A DNA stretch of 64,000 nucleotides, from contig NW_020170536.1 in assembly GCF_000524195.1 (NCBI RefSeq), forward strand, positions 112,496 to 176,495, written 5' to 3'. The notes below the pieces were generated by a model. That model saw only the letters and a list, made by a program, of their open reading frames with translations. It was not told the DNA's origin and searched no databases. The DNA is from Echinococcus granulosus (Eukaryota; Platyhelminthes; Cestoda; Cyclophyllidea; Taeniidae). Positions 1-12,494 of the stretch are shown here, piece by piece. Positions within the stretch are counted from its first letter, which is position 1. Each line of letters starts with the position of its first letter. Position numbers and translations under genes: made by a program.

Positions 1-274
1 GTTGGCCGATCAACAGTGAGTTGGATTACGCCACGGACTCGGAGGATGAGGAGATTACTTTCAGTCACGCGCGTAAGGACCTCATTCGCCAAAAGTCGAC
101 GCGGTGGAAGTCGACGGGGCGCACAGGGGTACAGATGAAGCGCACGCGTCATGAAATCAGTCACAAGTCTGCGCAGGACGAAATGCGGCGCAGTCACAGA
201 CGCCTCTGGATGCACATCGCCGGTATCCTCACCTGTGGTCGTCTCCCCAAGTCCCAGAGGGCCGCCGTTGTCCG
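1..274 (+). CDS. MYO15: Exon fragment: MyTH4-1 C-terminal half (first copy)
   Basis: The frame starts before base 1. The fragment reads through DSEDEE, a lysine/arginine-rich insert, then [17 protein letters not shown], and ends at the donor GTTAGT at 275. It corresponds to the second part of exon 39,440-39,774. Confidence 0.75.
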
Positions 275-3200
275 GTTAGTTCCCTCCACTAGTCATCAGG
301 TGGCTTTAATAGGGCATGGTGCAAACTGGGCATTGTCAAATTGCATCATCCACTGCTTGACCTCGCTCTCGTATGAGCTTTTGCCTAGGCTTTCGTAAAT
401 GAAGTCAGTACCATTAGTTCTCAGGAATGTAAACGGTCCTGTCGTACTGTGTCTCCGGAACGTTTAACTCAAATGAACGCTTGGTGGTGTGGTTTTGACT
501 GCGCGAAAGGGAGTGTAATGTATCACGGTATTGTATTTTTAAAAGTAACCCAGAATAATGCCTACATTCCAAAAATCCCTTCTGTATAGTTTCAACTGCC
601 CTTACATTGGCAGAGCGTAAAATTCCTGCGCTTTGTTTTACAATCGAATTATTACACTCTTCGATTCGACAGCCATATTCGCCAATTCGCACCTCCGCGG
701 TCATTACGGTTCTGTGAAGATAGGGTTGTTACAGCTCCTGTCATAACCAGAACCTATCCCCCGTCTATGCTGGAATGGCGCGTGAACTACACTGGTACGA
801 ACATGGCTCTTTACCTCACCTACCCCGATGGTACGTTTGGTCTCGAAGTCTGTCCCAAAATCAGTAGCGCGGGTTTTGCGACCGAGTTGAAGAAGTGAAG
901 AAATTGTTACTAAGCTTTTGTTATTAAAACCACGCGCAAAGAAAATATTGCGTAAAACAGGTTAACCAGCTTTTAAAATACCAAACAGAGATAGGCAAAC
1001 AATTTGGCCCCTTAACAAGTACACAATATGGTGATAATGAGTGCTCAAGTTAATGCTCACCTGAAAAGCTAAGAATCTATGCAAACAAATTTTCGTTTTT
1101 ATTTACGATTCTCGACCGTTGGATGACTGATTAGTCCATTAAGTTATTTTAGTGCATTAAAGCAGATATGATAGGAAGATTAAAATGGCGAAGGCTATGA
1201 AATATAACATCCTGCGATAAAGCGGATAATTCGGAATTTACTCGCTTCGTTTCGCACTCAAGACTAAAATTATTTCATTAGTTATGCCATTTGGGGGCAA
1301 TATTCCGATAGTCAGTTTTTCAGTTTTATCCAACTCCAGGCCATCAAAACTAATATGCACGCACAGATTGCGGAGTTTGGACCCGTTTTCTTATCCATAA
1401 GCACATCTTTTTGCTGCAGGCACCACTGCCAACATACACACAGTCTGCTTCACCAGAGCTGATGAACTTGCCAACCAGGCCATCAGTTTGAAGTACGTTT
1501 CCGCCTTTTCCTTCGATTTACCAAGAGTACGAACCTTTTGCTCCGTCGATCGTAATTAAAACGGTTATTGGGTGACAACGAACGGAATACGCAATGCTGA
1601 CTGTAAACCGAGGTTTTCAACAGACACTGATGTTCATTCAAGGCCCGAGCATAATCACTTAAAGTTGAGCCATTACTAGTTCAGATGATACTCTCATTTA
1701 CTTTGCTTGTCACTTTGACAGTACACTCCTCCTGTGATTTTAGTACTCAGTCTGGACTTGGTGGAGTCCAGCACTGACAAGCTTTGGCTCTATTGGCCAG
1801 TAAAATGTAATTGTTTCCAACACTCGGTGATGCTTCAGACTTGTTAAAGGCGTGGAATAGTGCTTCATATTATTCTACAACTTTCTTATGGCACGAAATT
1901 ACCGTAACTGAGCTACTTTTAAGAAGTACATGGTAATGCGATGGGCAACGTTGGAATATTGCGAGATTCATTGGCACTATTGTCGTTCAAGACTGCGCAG
2001 TCATCAGCATAGATTGAAAAGAACATTTTGTATGTCGCTACGAAAATTAAATGTAAGTTTAACAAACGGTAGTATCGTGGTCAATTTTTGACACATAAGT
2101 TGGCATGTCTCGAAATAACTTCTCGTGGTCTGCGAAGGAAGCATTTGATCCAATTTTCTACCAAAATCTACAAAGACCACTCCCGGCACAAAATTACCCA
2201 TATTAAGGGAAGCAACATATAATACCGTTGATTTAGTCAAATCTAGGCTGTTTTTAATAACATAGCAGGCGTGAAAGGAATTGCTATTTGACCTCTCCTT
2301 CAGAGCCAAGACAGCGCGCCTGGGTCGTGGATGGACGGTGAGCCTATACCGCAAAGGTGGAGTGATTGAGCCGAGCGGGCATAGGTATGTGATGGACATG
2401 CTGAGCGCCACGGAGCTCCCTTCCGACTGGTTCGCACTCTCGGGTCTTGGCTACGACCAGAACTTCCTGGCCACCACTATGGACCCCTCGGAGTACGCTC
2501 TTGGACCACCGTTTGTCGGCACCCTCCGTGATAATGACGCTTACAAGTCCGCGTGAGTAACAGCATCGTAGCGCACCACAAATGTAAATAATCTAAAGCT
2601 ATACCTTTTATACGCGAGGATTGTTTGGAACATACAGACAGCTTAGATTATACGGTGTGACCTTCCAACTCTACTGTTTCCTTTCATTACTTTAGGCGAA
2701 ACTTTGACAGAAGTGTGCAGATGCGTTACCCATCTCTTGACAGACGACGTCACCAAATGAATGGAAGTGCAGCAAGGTATGTGCTTATGACAACTGAAGC
2801 GCTCGCCCTTATACCTAAAGTGCTCTTAATGACTCACGGTGGATTACAATTAACTCTTGAAATTGTGATGGTTGTGTGACTGACACGTAGACTCATTCTA
2901 CTCGCATCTGCCTAACGCTCATGAGCCGACCTGTAACTGAGAGCGCATTACGTGATACTTTAGACCGCCCATCAGTAACGCCGGTGGCGGGAGCACGTGG
3001 TCTCGCAAAATGAGTGGCACCCTGGCCTCCTCCACCCACGGCATAAACGATACCGCGGTGAGTTAGTTTAAGCTCTCATCCCGTCGATTTGGGTTGTTAA
3101 AAAGCCTCTTCAAAGTGCTGTTTGATTGCTATATGAATTATTTTATTTTTGCTATAGGTGTAAGTTATTCATTACAGACGCTGCTTATAAATAAATAAGT

Positions 3201-6200
3201 CCATTTACCATTTTATTTCAATTTCTTAAATATTTCCTTTCATTTTAAAGAAAATAATCTGAACTTGAATGCTAAGTAAGCTTGGTGATGCCAATCATAA
3301 TAATCAACCGTGACAATAAATTACCGACGATTTTAGGATAGGCCGTCTGAATATTTTCTAGTAGCTTAGTTTATAGGTACTTATTTGCATACTTTAAATT
3401 GCGTAAATTAGATAATATTAGAGGTGGTCGGATGAAATTACTCTCTGATGTTTCTCACACAGCAGCAACCGCAGCAGACACGTGGCGCCTCGGCGGCGGC
3501 AAGGGAGGCGAGTTGGCTACAGGCGGTACGGAAGATGGCGGCAAAACGCTACGATCCGCCGAAGCAGCGCATGAGCATTCGACGGAAACGCAGCGTTAAG
3601 GGTAGTGGCGGAGGTAGCGGACCCTCGAAAGTGAAGCTGCCACGAGCGGCTAGTGTGTTGGCTATGGACGAGGACGAGGGCGTGACAGTGCAGGCTGACA
3701 ATTCTGTGCCCTCTGGTCCGCCTATTGGCCTCCCCGGCACTACTGGTACCTTGAGTGGATACCCGCCACACGAGATGCGTTACCTCACCTACAAGCATGC
3801 CCGATGGTCTCTACGTGTTCGAAAAGAGGTAACTTATCCAACTTTGCAATGCTGAATACCCGCTGGTATTGTGAAATGGGTTAACGATACCTCTAGGACA
3901 ATGAGATGGATAAAAGCTGTCAGGGGTTTACTAGAACATGAAGTATGTGACTGGATTGTAAAGGTAATCTTTACACAATAAAGTAGCATAGCATGACTTA
4001 GAATATTTCAAATAATGACTTGCACAATGTTTGAAAGTAATTTAACCGGCTGATACAGTATTCAAGTCACTTCTGGATTATACGTTCCGTTATAACTATA
4101 CGGTATGCATTTGTACAAGGTAGCCATGGTCTCTGTATTTCAAAAACGTGAATAGCAGTAGCCATTGTCTCAAAGTATATCTGTTAGCCGACCCTAGCAG
4201 TTGCGTATTTGGTGAAACTACCGTAATTCCGTTTTTTTGCAAAACCTTATAAACAACTAAACTGTTTTATTTGTCCTTTTTAGCTAATAACTCCACTGGA
4301 AAAGTTGAAACCAAAACGTCTCCTTGATCTAGTATTCTGTCAGATTGTGGGTGATGTCTTGGAAAACGTTACGCCTCGTCTGACATCCAACGATGTGCGC
4401 ATCCTTCGAAATACTATCGGTGAGGTTGCAAGTCTTTGATATAAACAGGATTTTTTCTCCTTCATTCAAGCGAAAGTGACTCGGACATGCTTTTTTGTTT
4501 ATTTTTAGGTGAAATTCTTCTCAACAGTTCCCTAAACCAATTGCTGTTCCAACCGACAGCTGTGAAACGAATGGTTATCGATGCAGCGAAACAATGTCCT
4601 TACTACTTTGGCCGTTTCTATGCCATTGAGGTGGGTGTGAGCGGGACCATGTAACGGCCCTTCATGCCCTTTAGGGAGGCACTTTCATGATTTCAATGCA
4701 ATCACGGTGCTATGATGCTGATGCAAAAGTAGTGGCCACCCAATTCAAAGCCATCTTGCATGTATTTCACAAGATTTAATTTCACTGACCACTACCTTGA
4801 CCTACTTTTTTTGCCTTCTTGCTTAAAACTTCTAAGTAGCAAACATTTCCTTTCAAATGTTTGCACATTTTATTAGCCTACAGACGGATCGGAAAAATCG
4901 CGCGTGTACAACTGGTGCGTAGTGGGGCACAGGTCAATCCGCTTTGTGCAGCAAAAAAAGAACGACCGCAACTTGGAGCCCTACGCGGAGGTGCCGCTGG
5001 CCAGTATCGTGACTTGTGACGCCTCGTTCAAAGAGCGCCCGATGCCGCAGCGAACGATCGCGGGCCAGAAGTACCTCGTCAACACCAAGGGCATTCGTCT
5101 CACTGATGAACCCAACTACGTTACCATCAGAGACGACAAAGGCTACGTCTATGATATGTACACCAGCTACGTATGTTGCTTTTGCTAGCTTCTATTCTGA
5201 TTTTTTATAATGCCTGTAAATCGTGCTCCACTCCCCTTTTTAGGCCGATGATCTGAAGCGCCTTATCAACATTTTCGTTGCTGAATATAATGTAAGCTGC
5301 CAGTGTATATTGTGGGGACAGAACCTGTTTTGATGTTACCTGTGATAAGATATTTACGATACAAAAACTCATCGGCAATTGGCTTTTGGATAGGCCTGCT
5401 GAAGCTATGCTGTTGTCGGTGGCTAAATTCTTACAGTAACATTTGTAGCGGAAAGATTTTCTGATTTGGTTTCCTATATGATTTTATTTTTTAGCTAAAA
5501 TGGCAGAATACTTCTGATGTACCAAGTGAGTCACACTGGACACAATGGTAGCATTTGTTTATCCTACCTAAGTAGCAAACTCGTAAACTGGTTTAGTGCT
5601 TTAGATTTTTATGCTCATCTACAACTTTAACACATGATGCAATCAAATGCTTATGTAATCTTTGATCATTTAACTATTTTTAAGTGAAACTACTGCAAAC
5701 TGGTGATGCAGCATTATAAATTCAAGGGGACCATAAGCAATCCTCTGTCATAAGACTCATGTATGGATACCTTTCCCATATAACTAGCCATTGTTGACCC
5801 GTAGAACCGCCAAGAGGAGGTCGTGAAAAGACCTACGTTGATTATATGTCGGATACCATGTCTATCACCTCCACGCGCTCTTCCTACAGCAACGTACTGG
5901 AGGCTCTGGTTCCCTTTGGAAGGGAACACTTTAAGGACAAGTAAATGATTGCTTACATTTGAAAGAGCTGTAGCTAGGTTAGCATTTGGTTTCACTCTCA
6001 AAAAATAGCTGTGAAAATCACAGTCTCTGTCACACTTCTCAGCTCGAAATGATCTGCCTTGCATTTCAATGCATTTAACGTCGCCCACTCTCGGTTTTTC
6101 AGGAGGAGCATTGGAAAACAACTTTCATGGCAATCAACACCTTTGAAGTATGGATCCTTGATCAAATTATCGGATCCTAATGCAGTCGAATCTGCATCAA

Positions 6201-9200
6201 GGATATTTGAAGGTTAACACAATGAGTTATATAAATACATAGGCTTTTAAAGGCGTTTAAATCAGCCTAACTGTCTTATAAAGGATTGGTGAATTTTAGA
6301 GGTGACTAAATAAAAACTTAAGTTGCAAGGTGGTTGAGTGAAGTGAAAAAGTTTAATTAAATGAGAGGCTTCAGTGATTTGGGAGAAACAAAGATTCATG
6401 GGAACGGTCATCGCACTTAGGCCTACACTTAGGCGGTTGTTTTGATTCAGGGCGAGGTGAATAACACTGCGATCATGTTTATGTCGGTGCATTCTCCTTT
6501 GCACAAGATGCAGCAGACCATAAAATGGAGCTCGCCCTCTGTTCCCATTAGCAGTCACGTAGAATATAGGGCATGTTGACTGGCAGTGCATGCAGGCAGC
6601 AGCACCATTAGACTTAGTGAATGGAAAGTCAAGAATTTACGATCAAAGCAACTTCAGGAAGAAGGATATTAAAACAACTGCCATCTTTTATCCAGCTATC
6701 CTCGAACTCTGTCAAGAGTGTCAACCATCAAAACCACCTGTCGCCCTTGTTCAACGAATACTGAAGGCTAGTTGTGTGCTGCATGAAACTACCATTCTTT
6801 GAAGTGAAGCCAAGTTGCCCGAACCTTTTGTTTCTCTTTAGTTGGCTAAGCGTCATCCAGCCCTCCAAGACGAGGTCTTCTGTCAGTTGGTGAAACAGAC
6901 GAACAAGAACGAGAGTGAAAATCCGTAAGTTTGATCTGGAAACCATAGCAATGCTTACGTAATTTAATAAATCTTATGAAGTTAGTTTAAACATCTTAAG
7001 AATTTTTTTGTTAACAAATTTGGACGATATGAATGTCCGATTTTGTTATTTATTTTTTGCCTGACAATGCTCTAAGCAGACTAGCAGACTGAGCAAACTG
7101 TCAGTTAAAGATAGCAGTAACGTGCTTTCTGAATCCATCTCTTTTCTGTGGTCTGTGCATCAAATAGATTGTATTTTAATCTTTACCAATATTTGTATAT
7201 TTACTGCCATTTAGAAATTCGTTGACTATGGTTTGGACAATATATGCCATTTGCACCATGTTCTTGACCTGCTCACCAAAGCTGAGGGCAATGCTTCTCG
7301 AACACGCGAAGGGCATCACGCTTCATGACCAGAAAGCCCAAAGTAAGCTCCTCTTAAACCGCTTACCATTAGTCTTCCTTAGTACCAGCAAAAGCTAGAT
7401 AAAGATGGAAAGGGCGGTTCTCGTGGCTAAGAAATTGCTATTCGAGGCACTAGTTAATGTTTTAAGAAGTAAACCAGTGCAATCACAATGATGTTGTAAA
7501 TCCGTGCTCAACTGTTTATTTTTTTTCTATTGCCAGCCACAGCGCTCCTCCTCTTTACTGCTACTCCTTTTTTGCACATTTCATTCCCCATATTCAGTAC
7601 TTTTCACAGGTACACGCGATTTTCAATTCTAAAACGACAACACATTTTCTGGATCTATTCGTTATGAATTTCATCCTTATAAGTATTTACATATGATAGA
7701 GTACGGCTGCGCCTTGGACATTCGCGAGGTTAGGTTCCAGAACCCGCAATAGATCAAAAGGAATTGCAACCGTTTGACGCATGTCACTAAATGCTTATCC
7801 CTATCATATGGTCCAAATCAAGATTTCAAAGCATTTTGATTCCATTTAAAAGTTGGTTTAATGCCTTAGCCTAAAAAAGTAAGCAATTGATGTAGAAGTA
7901 GAGCACAGTATGGTCTAGTGGCTATTTACCGCACTGGCACGTCCACATTAGGGTGTGCCCTTGTCACCCCCACAGGACGCTCACTGGCTGCTGTCTTCTT
8001 CACTCACAGTCGGGTAAAACCGAGTAACCAATGCAACTGCAAACTTGATGGCTAACCTTTCTTTGACATTGTCGGGACGGTAAACTAAGTACACTTCATG
8101 TGGCACAAAAGTCATATAACGAAGGCACAGCTCAATAAAGATGATTAAAAAATGAAGGATTTTTTGAGACATGAAAGCAAAAACAAAAGAACAAAATTGG
8201 AGTTAGTGTCAGGTTAAAAATAAAGTTCAGTGAGGAAGGTCGTGGCTGCAAATTAGTTAGGTTTCAATGAAAATTTTGCGAATTTGCGACAGGGATGTGC
8301 GGGACATTAAAGGGACTGTGGATCCTGGAGGTTTTAACCCTGATTTCAAAGTGTTTTGTGTTTCTATTATAACACTCTCCTTGGTAGAAGGCACTTGGCA
8401 ATTAATTGTAAAAAGTTTAGTAACACATTTTGATATTATAAAATACGACTCGGCGATTCGAAGGAAGCATTTATTCAGGTAAATGCAGCATTCGAAAACT
8501 TTTGTTTCGGGGAAATAATTTGAAAATGGGGCTCCTAATAGTTAATAAAATTCTTAAAGTACATTCTATAAAACATGCTTTTATAGAGAATGATGGAAAT
8601 TTTCTCCCTTGAAATAGGCTTCTCCCTGGGAGCTGACCTTTAGTCCCTACCCCCAACGATGGGTCGGTAGGTGCCGCTAATTAGCAGTGATTTGTCTTAT
8701 CCAGTTTGACTGGTTGGGTGCATAATAGGCTCACTTACCCACAGCGCCTTTCCCTCTGTGTCAATCTGCAGCTCTAGCCGCGACGGTGATAGGAAACCTA
8801 GACAAGGTGGAGAAGTACGGCCCGCGCCAGGTCCTTCCGCCCGACGCTGAGGTTGATGCCTACTTGGTGAGTGGGCACGAAAGATTGGTTAATGCTTTCA
8901 CGTCTTGTAATAGGTCCTTCCTTACACTCATAAACTTCCCTTTCCCCACCTAAAAGTAAAGCCAAGTACCACTCCAGTAGCTTTGAAGATAATAAAATTA
9001 TCCACCACGTAAATCACGCTCCCTTCAAGGGGAAGGGCAACGTGTTTTAGGGCAGGTAGACTACCTCATATTCTGTTTCACATTGTGACTTTTCTTTTTC
9101 CTCCTAATGAAGAGGGGCGAGACGACTTGCAAGCATCGGATTAACCTGCCGGCGCGCTGCGCAATATCAGTTAACGTCTCGCCCATGTCTCAAATCGGAG

Positions 9201-12200
9201 AGGTATCCTTTATGCTCTCTGAGCAGCTCAACATCACCCAGACCAAAGAGAGGCTGGAGTTCACTCTATTCCGCCTGCCCTCGAAGCCTCTGGATGGTAA
9301 TGTCAAACATCTGCTATCAACGTCGTCCATAGTCCACTCTGCATCTCTTTCTTGGTGCATGAAATTTTTTTTTAGGAATCGCTAACCTAAGCTTGATTCC
9401 AATTGAGTTAAAAACGTACTACTTTGACTCTTGCCCTTATGATGAGGGCAACGAAAACTCAGCCCTCTTTTACAGACGGGTGTGCTGGTGGACCCAGCCC
9501 GATTTGACGAAGCGATCCCCGGAGTACATAAAGGTCCTATTCGATCAGGTGAATGTTTTGCCCTTTTTTTACTGCAAATACGAAAGAATCCATTCCGACA
9601 CTTAAACAGTACTCGATGAAATGGAAGCGATTTGAAAATTCTTACCAACGTGAACAGAGGCCTTGGCGAGCAAACCTCCAGAATGTCGCCATTAATAGGG
9701 AGAGAATTTTGTATTTTCTTTTTAGGTGGTTGAACAATTTCTTTCAGGCTACTGGATTTCAACTGATGACGGTCAGCTCGATGAAAGACAATACGTGAGA
9801 ATCCTTTTACTTTGGCAAAAATACAATAAATGTACATCACTTTACCATTTCTAACCTTAATTTCAGCGGGAGCTCATACAGATGGCTGTCTACCTCTCCT
9901 TTATTTTCTCAAATGGCTCAAAACTAACTCAGTAAGCATAACCTCGAATACCCCAAGTTTCGGTTGGTTTCTCTGATGTAATGCTAATTTTATTCAAAAC
10001 ACCTTAAAAGCGTTGATTTAATATAATTATTAAATTGATGACTTTGCTCTAAGGTTAAAGGCAAGTCTATCTGCAAATAAGAGGCATATTTTAAACTGAA
10101 GTAAATTATTTTCTATTGCTCATGAAATTTTCAGATATTTGCGTAAAAGACAGCAAAAGCTTTTCGGTCTATCTGGATCCAAGGGCAAAGTGTACGAGGA
10201 GTTTATAACTGCCGTTTTCATCACTATCTAAATGTTCAACTAGCTATCAGGAAGCTAAATCAAACAAGCTAATAATCAAAACTGTCTGAATTTCTTAAAA
10301 AGAGACTTGTTGTAAAGGTACACGCTCTTGTATTCTTAGTTTACCTAAGAAAGCTAGGGCCAGAACCTCTTCGTATTTATAATGAATAACACACCAAAAT
10401 ACGAGAAGACATTAGTGAGGAGCACTTTCAAATTCCTCAGATGTTCGTATTACACGGACGTTTAGATCGTTCGTGATATTCATGCCTATTGTAGCGAAGA
10501 GGCGGTTGATCTGATGCCTCGTGGTGTTGGCATTCGGAAACGGGAATGGACAAGACAGCTTCTAGACGCCGTTGCAAAATGCCCCGAAATGACCCCAGCG
10601 GAAGCTCGCAAAAACCTCATTAGTGAGTGGCTCCTATGCATTGATATTATTTTGTCTTTTTCACTGACATATGTCCACTTAAACTTCATCTGTGAAAGAT
10701 GCTGCTTATTTTACGAATGAGTTTTACCAGAGTACGACAACAGGGATTCTGTTTATCACCGAATTATGTCCACCACGACAAAGGAAATTGACTTCCTATG
10801 CAATGGAAATTCATTCGCAATTAAAGATCAAATAGAACGTTTAAACATCCGGTGAATGCTGGTAAAATTCCTTAAAATTTAATTAAAACTACGGCGGCGT
10901 CATTTTATTTGCGAGGAGTTTAAGTAGGACCTGCCTAGTTCCTGATATCCACAGTCGGAGTTATTTGCCTTATGTTTTCAAACGCTTTCAAATCACTCCA
11001 ATTTTAGAGGGTCCTCATTGAATGCAAATTAAATTACTAATTACCTTGACGTCCTATTCAAAAACGAAATGTAAAACCTTGGCAGACGAATAAGACTACA
11101 ACAGTGAATTATAGAAATAAGATCGTAAAATACTGATGCTATTTCATAATCCAACTTTAAAGTGTTACTCTAAATGTGAAGCCGTTTACTCACAGATGTA
11201 CCGATGCATTTACAGACCTTAAAAGTCTTTCCCTTTACAGTTGCGATTTCACATTGGCCCCTCTATGGTGCAACCTGCTTCCACGGCTTCCTAAAGGCAC
11301 TTCCGGAGTCCCAGTCCCCCCGAGTGTTCCAAAAATACTACGAAAACATTGATGTCGCCAAATCCCCCATTCCAATTATTGTGGCCATTTGTCGTAGCTC
11401 CATCTGCTTTCTCCATCCCGTACGCCGTGTCATCCTCCTAAACTATCCCATCTCCAACCTCAAGCGCGTAAGGGTATGTGCTCCTCTTCTCTTCTGCAAA
11501 GTCCCATGCAAGCCAAATCCACTTTTGGCTTGGATTTGTTGGCCATCAATAGGGACAACAGCGAAGTTTGGCTGTAATGTACTCTTCATACACGCACCAG
11601 GAAATTGATCATATCGTATGCATTTTTTCATTGACATGGCTTTAAAGAAACAAAGTTTATGTAATTCAATTACTACTACGTGGATCTGCTGTGGTGACAA
11701 TGCATGGGCAAAGTTACACTACACCAACTTTTACCATAAAAAAATTACTACTTTTTTTCAGAAAATCCTGTCACGTGAAGAAGGTGACGAGTACGGTGGA
11801 GAGGTGACACTAACTTTCACCTCAAAGAATATCACCTTGATCTTAGACCAGGTAAAATTAAATAAATCACCATTTTCCTAACGACATTGATATTTAGACT
11901 AGGTGCACTATAATTGTAATGTAAACATCTATTTTCAGGCTATTTTTTATGGTAAATTTTGTCCCAGTCGCCATAAACGCCAAGCCTGACCTTAACATTA
12001 CAGAATGCTTAGATAATGACAAATTGAATCCAAGATTTGCTGTGCGAGTATGGGGCACGCAAGCCTTCGTATATGATTTATACGAACAGAGAACGAAACG
12101 CCCAAAGTCGACTAGGAATGCTCGGCGTCCCTGTTAGCCGAGCTTGCTCTAAGTTTTTAACACTACAGTATGCACCACTCGACTCAAAAGTCATTGAGTG

Positions 12201-12494
12201 TAGTATCTAAATGTTCCTTTCTTGTAGTTCAGAACATTTGATGATAATAGTAATAATAGTGCATATGGAATTGTGGTTTCCGTAAAAGGTGTTGAGAGCA
12301 CCTCCCAACTCGTAATGAGTGCCACGCGTGATGACAGATAGGTAGGGAATGCATTGGTAACTTTAAGTTAATCATATTGTCGTTCTTTTTGTTACTAACT
12401 CACTGAACGAAAGTGCGCTTGTCCTAATCGCTTGCAGGCATCCACGTTCTTCTTCGTGCTTGACCAGTGCAAGCGCCTGCAGGAGGTGAAGTAG
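1..12494 (+). CDS. MYO15: Myosin XV-like gene, 3' part (first repeat copy, 5' end outside window)
   Basis: This is the same exon series as the downstream half of the complete gene, at coordinates 39,500 lower. It enters the window inside the MyTH4-1 exon (1-274, reading ...[15 protein letters not shown]...) and ends at the TAG at 12,492-12,494. It encodes the end of MyTH4-1, FERM-1, MyTH4-2 and FERM-2. No base difference from the second copy was found in any exon compared. If the repeat is a real tandem duplication this belongs to a second complete paralog upstream. If it is an artefact this is the same gene seen twice. Confidence 0.82.
751..5291 (+). CDS. MYO15: Exons for MyTH4-1 end and FERM-1 with insert (first copy)
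   Basis: Exons 751-830, 1420-1492, 2304-2552, 2696-2776, 2964-3057, 3463-3828, 4284-4419, 4509-4630, 4877-5170 and 5244-5291, all phase-compatible. The acceptor of 4877-5170 was set at the AG at 4,875-4,876 rather than the stronger-looking one at 4,882-4,883, because only the former keeps phase 0 and yields [13 protein letters not shown]. The insert exons (2696-3828) are the least conserved part of the tail. Confidence 0.78.
5495..8866 (+). CDS. MYO15: Exons for linker and MyTH4-2 (first copy)
   Basis: Exons 5495-5525, 5805-5940, 6103-6147, 6658-6766, 6842-6924, 7215-7342 and 8772-8866. Phase agreement is exact at each join, including the GC-AG intron 6767-6841. The 1.43 kb intron 7343-8771 contains only short chance open frames. 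Confidence 0.78.
6767..6841 (+). other. GC-AG intron in the MyTH4-2 coding region (first copy)
   Basis: The exon ends ...CGAATACTGAAG and the intron begins GCTAGT; it ends CTCTTTAG 75 nt later. Using this GC donor joins VQRILK to [11 protein letters not shown] in phase 0, the expected MyTH4 sequence. The nearest GT (a few bases on) would break the frame. Confidence 0.7.
9113..12494 (+). CDS. MYO15: Exons for FERM-2 and C-terminus (first copy)
   Basis: Exons 9113-9296, 9376-9548, 9726-9794, 9867-9931, 10135-10200, 10495-10622, 11241-11473, 11762-11851 and 12438-12494. Joining 10495-10622 to 11241 gives [16 protein letters not shown], the conserved F2-to-F3 run of FERM domains, which supports skipping the open frame at 10,734-10,854. 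Confidence 0.78.

Noticed and set aside
6262..6591. 109-codon minus-strand open frame in a myosin intron
   Set aside because: It lies within an intron of the plus-strand gene, has no splice support and no recognisable motif; chance open frame.
7905..7965. tRNA-like box A (TGGTCTAGTGG)
   Set aside because: No matching box B at a proper distance and no cloverleaf could be drawn.
10734..10854. Plus-strand open frame ([10 protein letters not shown]...) after an AG, as a myosin exon
   Set aside because: Including it breaks the FERM F2-to-F3 sequence. Skipping it joins ARKNLI to AISHWPLYG in correct phase.
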